From CBDDCA01 sp965218205 (GTDB taxonomy: Bacteria > Spirochaetota > Spirochaetia > WTKD01 > G963693115): 64,000 nt of DNA. The DNA is taken from the NCBI GenBank assembly GCA_965218205.1, contig OZ244590.1, positions 620,001 through 684,000 of the forward strand, read 5' to 3'. Below are positions 17,057-26,700 of the stretch, piece after piece (positions within the stretch are counted from its first letter, which is position 1; each line of letters opens with the position of its first letter). The notes beneath the pieces were generated by a model, which saw only the letters and a list, made by a program, of their open reading frames with translations, did not search any database and had not been told where the DNA came from. A program made the position numbers and the translations under genes.

Positions 17057-17422
17057 ATGGCAAGAATAGCAGGAATAGATTTACCCAATAAACATTTACA
17101 TATCTCTCTTACCTATATTTATGGTATAGGAAGATCTACTGCTGAAAAGATATGTAAGGATCTTTCAATAGATATCAATGTAAAACCAAATGATTTAAGT
17201 TCGGAGGAAATTACTAAACTTCGTCAGTATATTGAAAATGAATGTATTGTTGAAGGGAGATTGCGAACACAGGTTAATTTGAATATTAAACGTATTATGG
17301 ATATAGCTACCTATAAAGGATTACGCCATAGAAAGGGTTTGCCAGTAAGAGGGCAGAGAACTCAGACGAATGCACGTACAAGGAAAGGTAAGAAGAAGAC
17401 TGTTGCTGGTAAAAAGAAATAG
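17057..17422 (+). CDS. rpsM: 30S ribosomal protein S13
   Basis: Head protein bridging to the large subunit and P-site tRNA. 121 residues, RIAGIDLPNKHLHISLTYIY at the start, GLRHRKGLPVRGQRTQTNAR and a basic C-terminal tail (TRKGKKKTVAGKKK). SD AGAGG. Begins the alpha-operon part of the cluster. Confidence 0.98.
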   Translation: MARIAGIDLPNKHLHISLTYIYGIGRSTAEKICKDLSIDINVKPNDLSSEEITKLRQYIENECIVEGRLRTQVNLNIKRIMDIATYKGLRHRKGLPVRGQRTQTNARTRKGKKKTVAGKKK

Positions 17423-17439
17423 GAGGAGGATAGTAATTC

Positions 17440-17811
17440 ATGGCTAAAAAAGTTAAAAAAAATATTGTAAATGGTAGAATATATATTCAAGCTACCTTTA
17501 ATAATACTATAGTAACTATAACAGATGAAAATGGTGAAGTTATATGTTGGTCTAGTGCAGGATCACTTGGTTTTAAGGGAGTAAAAAAATCAACTCCTTA
17601 TGCTGCACAAGTGACATCTGAGACAGCATTAAAGAAAGCATTGGAAATATGTGGTCTTGAGCGTGTTGATGTATATGTGAAAGGACCTGGTACAGGAAGA
17701 GAATCTGCGATTCGTACCGTAGTGAATCTAGGGTTATCTGTACTGTCTATTCATGATATAACCCCCATTCCTCATAATGGTTGTAGACCAAGTAAGGTAC
17801 GACGTCCATAA
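17440..17811 (+). CDS. rpsK: 30S ribosomal protein S11
   Basis: Platform protein near the E site. 123 residues: GRIYIQATFNNTIVTITD, WSSAGSLGFKGVKKSTPYAA, KGPGTGRESAIR and the C-terminal DITPIPHNGCRPSKVRRP. SD GGAGGAGG is strong. Note that rpsD, often next, is absent and rpoA follows directly. Confidence 0.98.
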   Translation: MAKKVKKNIVNGRIYIQATFNNTIVTITDENGEVICWSSAGSLGFKGVKKSTPYAAQVTSETALKKALEICGLERVDVYVKGPGTGRESAIRTVVNLGLSVLSIHDITPIPHNGCRPSKVRRP

Positions 17812-17836
17812 ACTATAAGGGAGAAAATGAGAAAAT

Positions 17837-18856
17837 ATGTCAGTTAAACATTTACTTAAAGGTTTTAAGTTACCTACCTCAATTACATTTAATAAGGTGT
17901 CTGAAGAGAAAAATAAAGGAGTGTTTGAAATTTCTCCTTTTGAGAGAGGAGTAGGTCAAACAATAGGAAATTCACTAAGAAGAACCTTGCTGTCTTCTAT
18001 TAAAGGATATGCTATAAGTGCTATAAGAATAAGTGTCTTTAATGATGGTAGCCAGCATATTGTAAGCAGTGAATTTGAAAATATTGATGGTGTTGAAGAA
18101 GATACTGTTGCTATTATTGATGCATTAAAGCTATTGAAATTTCGTGTTATTGATGATACTCAGTTACAGAGTACTATTAAGGCAGAATTTAAAGGAAAGA
18201 AAGCTTTTACTGCAACAGAGTTTGAACAACAAAATATTCAAATCTTAAACGAGCAGCAAGTTTTATTTCATGCTTCACAAGATGTACATATTGAAATTGA
18301 ATTAGATATTGAGTATGGTAGAGGATATCTTCCTGCTGAATTGCTTGCTAATGATATACAAGAGCATGGAACGATTGCTCTTGATGTTATTTTTTCTCCT
18401 ATAGTAAATGTTGTCTTAAAAGTGCAAAACATAAGGATAGGGTATCGTAATGATTATGAAAAGGTAATACTCAATATTGAAACTAATGGAACTTTGTCTC
18501 CAGCAGATGCTCTTTCTTATGCTGCTAAAATTCTTAAAGATCATTTAACAATTCTTATCAATTTTGATGAATCTCTTATTGAACAGCATGATAGTGAAGT
18601 TGAACAAGAGATGAATGATATGAAAAAATTGTTAGAACTTTCTGTTGATGAGTTAGAGTTATCGTCTCGATCATCTAATTGTTTACGTGCTGCTAATATT
18701 AAGAAAATCTATGAGTTAGTTTCACTAACAGAAAGAGAGATAGCTAATTTACCAAATTTTGGTGCAAAATCGATGGATGAAATAAGACAAAAATTACAGG
18801 ATATGGATTTATCTTTAGGAATGTCTTTGCCAGAAGAATTAAATAAAAATGAATAG
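17837..18856 (+). CDS. rpoA: RNA polymerase subunit alpha
   Basis: Dimerising scaffold of RNA polymerase. 339 residues: N-terminal domain (about 1-235) with FEISPFERGVGQTIGNSLRR and RGYLPAE, and a C-terminal helix-hairpin domain (about 260-330) with SSNCLRAANIKKIYELVSL and FGAKSMDEIRQKL that contacts UP elements and activators. Normal length and position before rplQ. Confidence 0.98.
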   Translation: MSVKHLLKGFKLPTSITFNKVSEEKNKGVFEISPFERGVGQTIGNSLRRTLLSSIKGYAISAIRISVFNDGSQHIVSSEFENIDGVEEDTVAIIDALKLLKFRVIDDTQLQSTIKAEFKGKKAFTATEFEQQNIQILNEQQVLFHASQDVHIEIELDIEYGRGYLPAELLANDIQEHGTIALDVIFSPIVNVVLKVQNIRIGYRNDYEKVILNIETNGTLSPADALSYAAKILKDHLTILINFDESLIEQHDSEVEQEMNDMKKLLELSVDELELSSRSSNCLRAANIKKIYELVSLTEREIANLPNFGAKSMDEIRQKLQDMDLSLGMSLPEELNKNE

Positions 18857-18868
18857 ATTGGAGTAATT

Positions 18869-19480
18869 ATGAATCATCGAATACAATTAAAAAAACTAAG
18901 CAAAACACCAGCTCATAGAAAAGCTATGATTCGAAATATGTTGGTAGCATTATTTCGATATGAAAGGATTAAAACTACACTAGCGAAGAGTAAGGTATTA
19001 CAACGAATTGCAGAACGAATGATAACACGAGCACGAGTAGATTCAGTTGCTAATCGTAGGTTAGTTGCAAAATGGGTGCAAGACAAAGAAGTGCATGCAA
19101 AATTATTTACTTCAATAGCCCCTCTTTTTGTTGATAGAAAAGGGGGATATACACGCATTGTAAAGCTCGGTCAAAGATATGGTGACGCAAGTGAGATGGT
19201 GTATATATCACTTGTTGTTTCTACAAATGAATCAGAAAATGATAGTGCTGTTCTAAAAAAGGATAGTAAAAGGAAAAAAGGAAAATCTGGTAGTAAAAAT
19301 ACTGTTAGTAATCAATCGCCTGCTGTACAAGCTAGTCAAGAGACAGTTGATTCTTCTCATGCTGATAATGAAACTGTGAGTGTACAAAATAAAGAAGAAG
19401 CACAACCTGTGTCAGCAAATGATACAGTACAGGGAGATAATACTAGCAAAGATGGAGATGTTTCTTCAAAGGGAGAATAA
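18869..19480 (+). CDS. rplQ: 50S ribosomal protein L17 with a long polar tail
   Basis: The first about 120 residues are a standard L17 (KTPAHRKAMIRNMLVALFRY, then RIVKLGQRYGDASEMVYISL). The protein continues to 203 residues with a Lys-rich patch (KKDSKRKKGKSGSK) and then a Ser/Asp/Glu/Gln-rich, apparently disordered acidic tail. Typical bacterial L17 ends near residue 120-130. The SD is weak (GGAG, nine bases). Last ribosomal gene of the block. Confidence 0.95.
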   Translation: MNHRIQLKKLSKTPAHRKAMIRNMLVALFRYERIKTTLAKSKVLQRIAERMITRARVDSVANRRLVAKWVQDKEVHAKLFTSIAPLFVDRKGGYTRIVKLGQRYGDASEMVYISLVVSTNESENDSAVLKKDSKRKKGKSGSKNTVSNQSPAVQASQETVDSSHADNETVSVQNKEEAQPVSANDTVQGDNTSKDGDVSSKGE

Positions 19481-19488
19481 GTGATATT

Positions 19489-20172
19489 TTGCTTACCTCA
19501 TTGGTTCAAAAAGTTTTAGAAGTTTATAAAAAGGTGACCTCTGTATTTTATTCTAATACAGACAAGGATGATAGTGATGAGCTTTTAGGATGGATGAGTC
19601 GTGAATCACAATTTAAGCGGTTTGAAGTACTGGTAGAGTTGGCTCAAAAAGAGCTAGAACTAAAGATAGGCGATACTGTAATTGATGTGGGATGTGGGTA
19701 TGCTGCTCTTTTTGAGTATATGTGTCAAAAAAAACTACAATATCAATATACAGGTATTGATAGTAATCCACAGTATATTAAAAAAGTAAAAAAACGTTTT
19801 CCAGATGCATACTTTTCTGTTTTTGATATACTAAAGAGTGATGTTACCATATTGCCTAATTCTTATGATGTAGTGTTTCTTTCTGGTGTATGGAATTTAG
19901 ATGTGAGTAGATATTTTAAGGATCCAGAAGAAAAGGTAATTGCTAAGTATGCTGTTATTGAATTTGCTCTTTCAATAATGTGCAAGAGTGCTAAAAAAGG
20001 GGTTGTGTGTAATTTTTTGCATACAGATTCAAAGTATAAATATTCTATTTTTAATTATCATTATCCTGAAACACTTATTACATATTTGCAATCAAAAAAT
20101 TTTAAGATAAAATCTTTTAAGGAAAAATATTTGGATAATGATTTTTCTGTGGTATTTCTACCACTTCCATAA
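19489..20172 (+). CDS. Class I SAM-dependent methyltransferase
   Basis: 227 residues. A Rossmann-type SAM site is visible: VIDVGCGYAALFEYM (about 64-78), an acidic end of strand 2 (YTGIDSNPQYIKK), and a motif-IV-like YDVVFLSGVWNLD. The substrate cannot be inferred. Eight bases after rplQ and probably co-transcribed. The TTG at 19489 is the first usable start in this frame; GGGAG lies 13 bases upstream, so the start is uncertain. Confidence 0.75.
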   Translation: MLTSLVQKVLEVYKKVTSVFYSNTDKDDSDELLGWMSRESQFKRFEVLVELAQKELELKIGDTVIDVGCGYAALFEYMCQKKLQYQYTGIDSNPQYIKKVKKRFPDAYFSVFDILKSDVTILPNSYDVVFLSGVWNLDVSRYFKDPEEKVIAKYAVIEFALSIMCKSAKKGVVCNFLHTDSKYKYSIFNYHYPETLITYLQSKNFKIKSFKEKYLDNDFSVVFLPLP

Positions 20173-20217
20173 TAGAAAATAGTAAAGGAAATAAAAAAGA
20201 AAAGGATAAAAATTATA

Positions 20218-20661
20218 ATGAATGATAAATTAGATATTTATACTGATGGAGGGTGTCGAGGAAACCCTGGGCTAGGAGCATGGGCTTTTTATGTTCCAAA
20301 GTATACCTATGCTGAGAGTGAAGCTGTTTCTGACACTACTAATAATAGAATGGAGCTTATTGCTGCAATAAAATCTCTGTTATGGATAGAAAGAGTGCGT
20401 CCCATAAGTATGATTACAGTGTACACTGATTCTCAATATGTACAAAAAGGCATTACTGAATGGCTTGATAAATGGTTACGTAATAATTGGAAAGCAAGCA
20501 ATCGCAAACCTGTATTGAATAAACAATTATGGGAGCAACTACATATGCTCAATGAACAAATGATTATACGATGGGTGTGGGTGAAAGGTCATGATAATAA
20601 TGAGTATAATGAGTTATGCGATACACTTGTAAATGAAAGTATGAGTAATATATCTATATAA
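20218..20661 (+). CDS. rnhA: Ribonuclease HI
   Basis: Degrades RNA in RNA-DNA hybrids. 147 residues with all catalytic residues: Asp in IYTDGGCRGNPGLGAWAF, Glu in NRMELIAAI, Asp in VYTDSQYV, and the C-terminal HDNNEYNELCD with the last metal-binding Asp; WVWVKGH is the usual basic segment. SD AAAAGGA. Terminated by the hairpin at 20693-20724, which it shares with ppdK on the other strand. Confidence 0.96.
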   Translation: MNDKLDIYTDGGCRGNPGLGAWAFYVPKYTYAESEAVSDTTNNRMELIAAIKSLLWIERVRPISMITVYTDSQYVQKGITEWLDKWLRNNWKASNRKPVLNKQLWEQLHMLNEQMIIRWVWVKGHDNNEYNELCDTLVNESMSNISI

Positions 20662-20692
20662 TTGTATATTATTGATATAAGGATAAAAGAAT

Positions 20693-20724
20693 AAAAAAGT
20701 GATGGTATGTACCATCACTTTTTT
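20693..20724. terminator. Bidirectional intrinsic terminator
   Basis: AAAAAAGTGATGGTA (20693-20707) and TACCATCACTTTTTT (20710-20724) form a perfect 15-bp stem with a 2-base loop. The run of A on one side and T on the other supplies a U tract in both directions, so it ends rnhA and the convergent ppdK. Confidence 0.85.
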
Positions 20725-20789
20725 ATGGCACTTTTTTATGGCATCTTTTTATTATTGTACCTTATTTATTGTATTAGCAACGCTAATAC

Positions 20790-23510
20790 CTACGTACTCT
20801 TTTTTGTTGTTTTAGGAGTTTTTTTGATAGAAGTAGCTTTTTGATGATTGCTTGATTTTATTACTGCTTGAGCTGCAGCAAGGCGTGCAACAGGTACTCT
20901 TAATGGAGAACAGGATACATAGTTTAATCCACATTGATACGCAAAGTTGATGGAGTGGGGTTCTCCTCCGTGTTCACCACAAATGCCGAGAGAAAGGTTT
21001 GGTTTTGTTGTTCTTCCTGCAATAGTAGCATGTTTTACCAGAAAGCCTACTCCTGTAGTATCTAGTATTTGGAATGGATCATTTTCTAATATTTTTTCAT
21101 CAAGGTAATTAGGAAAGAAAGAAGATGTGTCTTCTCTTGAAAAGCCATAGGTGAGTTGTGTTAAGTCGTTTGTGCCAAAAGAGAAGAAATCTGCATATTG
21201 AGCAATTTGATCTGCAGTGATGGCTGCTCGAGGAATTTCTATCATAGTGCCTATTTTTGAACTAATACTGAGTTTGTTTTTTTGCTTTTCTTCTTTTATT
21301 ATAGATTTTGCAAGTTCTCTAAGGCGTGCTAATTCGGTATATGAGCCTACTAACGGTATCATAATTTCAGGTTTTACTTTGATGCCTTTTTTAAGACATG
21401 ATACTTCGGCATTGATGATTGCTCTAATTTGCATTTCGTATACTTCAGGATATATAATCCCTAGTCTACATCCACGCAATCCCATCATAGGGTTGCTTTC
21501 ATGAAGTCTTTGTATTCTGTGTTGTATTTCGGTAATAGAGATGTTAAGCATAGATGCTAGCTCAGATTGCTGTTTTGCTTCTTGTGGTAAAAATTCATGT
21601 AAAGGCGGATCAAGAAGCCTAATAGTTACTGGTAATCCTTTCATTGCAGTGAGAATACCTTCAAAGTCTTTTTTTTGTAAAGGAAGGAGTTTATCTAATG
21701 CTTTTTTTCTGCTTTCTTGATCATCAGCAAGTATCATTTCTCGAAAAATGCGTATTCTATCTTCGTCAAAAAACATGTGTTCTGTTCTACATAATCCGAC
21801 TCCTTGTGCTCCCCAATTTCGTGCTTTTAAGGCATCTTCTGGAGTGTCAGCGTTTGCTCGAATATTAAAACTTGAAGGATAATCTTTAGGGCGTTTTGCA
21901 GCTGATCGTATTTGATCGGCATAGCTAAGAAATGCTTTTATATCATTGTTAATACTTGCTTCAATGAGTGGAAGTGCAGTATCATATATTTCTCCTGTAG
22001 AACCATCTAAGGTGAGTACTGTTCCTACTGGATATTCTTTATCTGCTATAATTACACTTCTATCTTTTATGTGTAGTGTAGAACAACCGACAATACAGGG
22101 AGTTCCCATTCCTCTTGCTACGACTGCAGCATGACTTGTCATTCCTCCAGTACTTGTGAGGATGCCTTGTACTACACTCATTCCTCCAATGTCCTCAGGG
22201 GATGTTTGTTCGCGTACTAATATTGTTTTAATGCCTTTTTGGGCAGCGGCTTGTGCTTCTTCTGAAGAGAGAACTATCTTGCCGACTGCCGCTCCTGGAG
22301 ATGCATTGATTCCTTTTGCTAGTACAGATAATGTCTTTTTTGCTTTATCATCAATACGGGGATGAAATACCTGTTGAAATAGTTCTCCATCAACACGAAG
22401 TAATGCTTCCTCTTTAGTAATGAGTTTTTCTTTTACCATATCTACAGCAATTTTTATTGCTGCTGCACCAGTACGTTTTCCGCTTCTTGTTTGTAAAATA
22501 TACAATTTTCCTTGTTCTATGGTAAATTCTATGTCTTGCATATCACGATAATGCTTTTCTAACTTATCTTTTATTGCTACTAACTGAGAATATATTTTTG
22601 GTTGTTGTTTTTTTAGAGTATGTATTTTCTTTGGTGTTCGTATTCCTGCTACTACATCTTCTCCTTGAGCGTTCATAAGATATTCACCGTAAAATACTTT
22701 TTCTCCTGTTGATGCATCACGAGTAAAAGCAACGCCAGTACCAGAATCAAGCCCAAAATTTCCAAATACCATAGATTGTACATTTACTGCTGTTCCTAAT
22801 AATCCAGAAATTTTATTTAGTTTTCTATATGTTATAGCACGTTCGTTGTTCCATGAACTAAATACTGCTAAAATAGCTTCTTGTAATTGTGTATGTGCAT
22901 TTTGAGGAAAATCTTTTTTTGCATGTTTCTTAAAAAGGGCTTTATATGCAAGTACCACTTTTTTTAATGCTTCTGCATTAAGCTCAGTGTCTAGTTCTAC
23001 ATTGTACTCATTTTTTACTTTTGTGAGAGCTTGTTCAAAATCATGATGGTTCATGTTATATACAACATTACCAAACATATTGATGAGTCTTCTATAGGCA
23101 TCCCATGCAAAACGTTCATTTTGAGAAGATTGTGCTAGTCCTATAACAGATGTATCATTTAGCCCTAGGTTTAGAATAGTATCCATCATGCCAGGCATTG
23201 ATACTGCCGCTCCAGAACGAACTGATACTAATAATGGATTTTTAGAATCACCTAGTTTTTTTGAAAGTATAGTTTCAAGTCGAGTGATTGCTTTTTTAGT
23301 ACTCTCTTTTAGTCCTGATGGAAACTTTTTTGTTTCATTGTATTTTGCACAAGCTTCGGTAGTAATCGTAAATCCAGGAGGGACTGGTATGTTTAAGCCT
23401 GCTATTTCGGCAAGATTAGCTCCTTTTCCTCCTAGTATTTCTTTCATTGATGAATCTCCTTCGGATATACCTTTGCCAAAGAAAGATATATATGCCAATG
23501 TTTCTTTCAT
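20790..23510 (-). CDS. ppdK: Pyruvate, phosphate dikinase
   Basis: Interconverts pyruvate + ATP + Pi and PEP + AMP + PPi. 906 residues, full length. The N-terminal ATP-grasp domain starts KEILGGKGANLAEIAGL; the swivelling phosphohistidine domain has GGMTSHAAVVARGMGTPC (about 450-470); the C-terminal PEP-binding barrel has FFSFGTNDLTQLTYGFSR and the proton-donor Cys in GICGEHGGEP. The C-terminus has an extra Lys/Thr-rich tail. SD AAGGAG precedes the ATG. In many spirochaetes and anaerobes this is the PPi-linked alternative to pyruvate kinase; no other glycolytic gene is nearby. Confidence 0.97.
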   Translation of the reverse strand: MKETLAYISFFGKGISEGDSSMKEILGGKGANLAEIAGLNIPVPPGFTITTEACAKYNETKKFPSGLKESTKKAITRLETILSKKLGDSKNPLLVSVRSGAAVSMPGMMDTILNLGLNDTSVIGLAQSSQNERFAWDAYRRLINMFGNVVYNMNHHDFEQALTKVKNEYNVELDTELNAEALKKVVLAYKALFKKHAKKDFPQNAHTQLQEAILAVFSSWNNERAITYRKLNKISGLLGTAVNVQSMVFGNFGLDSGTGVAFTRDASTGEKVFYGEYLMNAQGEDVVAGIRTPKKIHTLKKQQPKIYSQLVAIKDKLEKHYRDMQDIEFTIEQGKLYILQTRSGKRTGAAAIKIAVDMVKEKLITKEEALLRVDGELFQQVFHPRIDDKAKKTLSVLAKGINASPGAAVGKIVLSSEEAQAAAQKGIKTILVREQTSPEDIGGMSVVQGILTSTGGMTSHAAVVARGMGTPCIVGCSTLHIKDRSVIIADKEYPVGTVLTLDGSTGEIYDTALPLIEASINNDIKAFLSYADQIRSAAKRPKDYPSSFNIRANADTPEDALKARNWGAQGVGLCRTEHMFFDEDRIRIFREMILADDQESRKKALDKLLPLQKKDFEGILTAMKGLPVTIRLLDPPLHEFLPQEAKQQSELASMLNISITEIQHRIQRLHESNPMMGLRGCRLGIIYPEVYEMQIRAIINAEVSCLKKGIKVKPEIMIPLVGSYTELARLRELAKSIIKEEKQKNKLSISSKIGTMIEIPRAAITADQIAQYADFFSFGTNDLTQLTYGFSREDTSSFFPNYLDEKILENDPFQILDTTGVGFLVKHATIAGRTTKPNLSLGICGEHGGEPHSINFAYQCGLNYVSCSPLRVPVARLAAAQAVIKSSNHQKATSIKKTPKTTKKST

Positions 23511-23552
23511 AATAACTCCTTATTATATATGTTTATTTTTTATTCTTTTTTT

Positions 23553-23585
23553 AGTATAGTACTTTTATTTTTTTAGTACTATACT
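23553..23585. promoter_or_regulatory. Perfect inverted repeat upstream of ppdK
   Basis: AGTATAGTACT (23553-23563) and AGTACTATACT (23575-23585) are perfect 11-bp inverted arms separated by an 11-base T-rich spacer. The minus-strand copy contains TATACT, a -10-like box for ppdK. It could be an operator between ppdK and the divergent lipoprotein gene, or simply a hairpin in the ppdK leader. Confidence 0.45.
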
Positions 23586-23634
23586 TATATGTAGGTACTT
23601 TTAGATATAAGGGATACGCAATAAAAAAAATGTA

Positions 23635-23653
23635 TTTTTTTTTTTTTTTTTTT
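23635..23653 (+). repeat. T19 homopolymer next to the lipoprotein promoter
   Basis: Nineteen consecutive T, then C and T5, ending 11 bases before the TTGACA at 23665. Long mononucleotide runs at this distance from a -35 box can slip and tune promoter strength in other bacteria. Confidence 0.8.
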
Positions 23654-23664
23654 CTTTTTATGTA

Positions 23665-23693
23665 TTGACAAAATGAGAAATAATGTATAGACT
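23665..23693 (+). promoter_or_regulatory. Promoter of the first phase-variable lipoprotein gene
   Basis: TTGACA (23665-23670), a consensus -35, with TATAGA (23686-23691, 15-base spacer) or TAGACT (23688-23693, 17-base spacer) as -10. A good SD (AAGGAG, 23725-23730) and ATG (23737) follow. Confidence 0.6.
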
Positions 23694-23764
23694 TTAAAAG
23701 TTCATAAGAATGAAATTATATCATAAGGAGTGATGTATGATAACAAATAATATGACACGAAAAA

Positions 23765-26700
23765 TTGGGGGGGGGGGGGGGTAGACTCTCTTTTCTCGTA
23801 TATGTAATTATAGCTGCTATACTCATAGCATGTACCGATAGTAGTAGCAGTTCATCAGGAGGAGGCTCTGATCCTACTCCACCAACACCGACAACACTCG
23901 GCTCGGTATCAGATGTATCAATAGCATCGGTAGCAAATAATGGATCACTAAAGCTCAGCTGGGAAGCACCAGGAGCAGAAAGTGTGGTCATCACTGCAAG
24001 TCCCGTAGGCACTACAGGGCAGTCCTTTAGCGTAACAGTACCCGCACAAGAATATAAAGAACTCTTTTTGGGAGGGCTCCCATATGAGTTAAAAGGCTTG
24101 AAAGAGCATACCGCCTATACGATAGAGATGCAAGCCCAATCAGGGAGTCAGAAATCGTCAAAGGTATCGCAAGAAATTATTACGTCAGCCGATACCACTG
24201 TGCCACAAGATGGCTTTTTTCATGTAGGAGTAGAAAAAGCAGGAGACAACCAGCTCAAAGTAGTATGGGACACAAAGAGGCTTGGCAAAGGCAAAACCGA
24301 TATAAGCAAAGCAGAGGTGCAAATAGAAAATGCATCGGGAGAAGTAGTAGCGAAAAAAGCAATCAGCAATATAGAGAGAGGAGAACTTACCTTTTCGGTA
24401 GCGACAAGCAGTAATGTACGCTACGCTGTAAAGATAGTCTATGAAGACATCAATGGCAACAAAGCAAGCGTAAAAGAAGAATTGACCGATATTGATCCCT
24501 CAAAGCTCACAGAAGCAGTGCCTGCCTTACAAGCATCAAATGTAACAGTGGAAGCAAAGGATAAAACAGGAGCAGCAGCAGATGAGAGTCTGCTTATTAC
24601 ATGGGGAAGCTATGATGTAAGCGGAGCAGTAGAACTGTTGGTAGTAGTAGAGACAAGCACGGGGCAAGTAGTAGCAGATGCTCGTGTGACAAAAGACAGT
24701 GTTGCCCAAGTAGCAAATGCGACAGAAGAAAAAGGCATCATGTATGTAGGACAGAATGGGGTAGCAGTAAAACATCTCTACGGAGTACAGAGCTATAAAG
24801 CGATAGTACGCCCTTATAAGAACGGGAGATACTATACGGCAGTAGAGAAAGAAGGAACAACGACCGATACGCAGACAGAAGCAGTAACAAATGTGGGAGT
24901 AGTAGCAGGACAAACAAGAGTGATAGTAAGCTGGCAAGCCCCCCAAGTAGGAGATTATGCAGGAGTAAAGATAACAGTAACCAAAGGGATAACAGCAGTA
25001 AAAACAGAGACGATTACAAGCAGTAGCATAAGGAATGCCGAAATAACAGGCTTGGAAGCAGCAACAAAGTACAAGGTGTCAGTAGTATCGCTTGATACTG
25101 CCAAGAACGAAGGAACAGCAGTCGACAAACAAGTGACAACGCTCACAAATGCAGATACCGAAGCCCCTGATGCAGTAGGAAGTATCACCAGTACAGTAGT
25201 ACTCTCAGGAGGCAAGAAAGCGTTGCGTATAGAGTGGGTAGCACCAAATACTACGCTTGCGAAAAATCAAGACATAAAAGAATATCTCGTAAGGGTAGCA
25301 GAAAAAGAAGCACCCAATACCGAAGTGCTAGCCCCAACAGCAGTGAAGTATCCTGCGACAAAATTCTATAAAGAAATAGCCAGTTTAGAATCAGGGAAGA
25401 CCTACGAAGTAAAGATACTGAGTAAAGACTATGCAGGAAACGAGAGTGAAAAAACAGCAGAAGTGACAGTACCAGCAGCACTGGCAGCCCCCTCAAAAGA
25501 GGGAGTAGAAGGCATTACGCTGGATACGAGCGGGAAAATAAGAGCAAAGGTAGCATTTAAGACAGGACCTGGAAGTAGTATCTATTATCGAGTAAGGATG
25601 AACGAAGGAGCAACAGTCGTAGCAGAAAAGAGCATAACAGGCAGCACAAAAGAAATATACTTTGGGATAGCAGATGGCTTAGAAGTAGCAAACACAGAAG
25701 GAACAGCAAAAGAATACGGATTTTTTCTCATAGAAATAAAAGGCGGGCAAGTAAGTCCTGCAACAGACATAGCGACCACAAAGCTCAAAGTATGGGATAG
25801 TGTATCGACAGCACCGCCTGCACCCCGTGTTGCAACCTTGAAAGAAACACAATCATTCAAGGGAGTCTACGAGTTTAGTATAGGAACATTTGGAGCATCG
25901 TATAAAACACCAGCAGGGACCGAGCTATCGCAAGCACAAGTAGCATATAGAGTGTACATAGCAGAAGGAGAGCATAGCACCCTCAATGAAATAAAAGCAG
26001 AAAGCACAGTAAGAAGCCGTACAGTACAAGGAAGCAATAGTGCAACCAAGCACCGTATCACCTTTGCAGGAGAAGACACAAAGACCTATACGGTAGGAGT
26101 AGCAGCAATAAATACACTCAATAGCACAAAAATGGCAAGTGGCACAGCAGGAACAATAAAGAAGCTGACAATGGAAGGAGTGCAAGCAGTACCTCCTGCC
26201 CAGTCCTTAGTGAACGATATATTAGCAGTGAGTAAGTCGCAGACAAGAGAAGGAACAATAAAAATAGAAGTGACCGAATTGACAACCTTTACCAATGCAG
26301 TAGATGCCTCAGGAGATCCGATACTAGATAATGATGGACTGGTATATACCGTATATGGCTTGCAGAAAAATACAAACCCAGCAAATGCACAAGAAGTAGT
26401 AAGCAATGGAAGAAAAGTAGCCATAGGCAGTGCAAAGAATGGCAAGTATACAAAGGATGGGGTAGAAAAACTAGGCTTAACAAGCGAAACACCACAAGCA
26501 CAAATAGCAATAAAAGGGAAAGCACAGTATCATTTTGTGGTAGAAGTAGCAGTAAAAACAGATACGACCAAGAAAGTATACGGAGCAGTAGAAAGTGTGA
26601 CAACAGGCTCGCAAGCAAAAGCACCGCTACAAAGTGCGATAAACCCGCTCTTGACAGTAGTCGAAACAAAACCAGTACCAACAGGCACGATAGACTTGGA

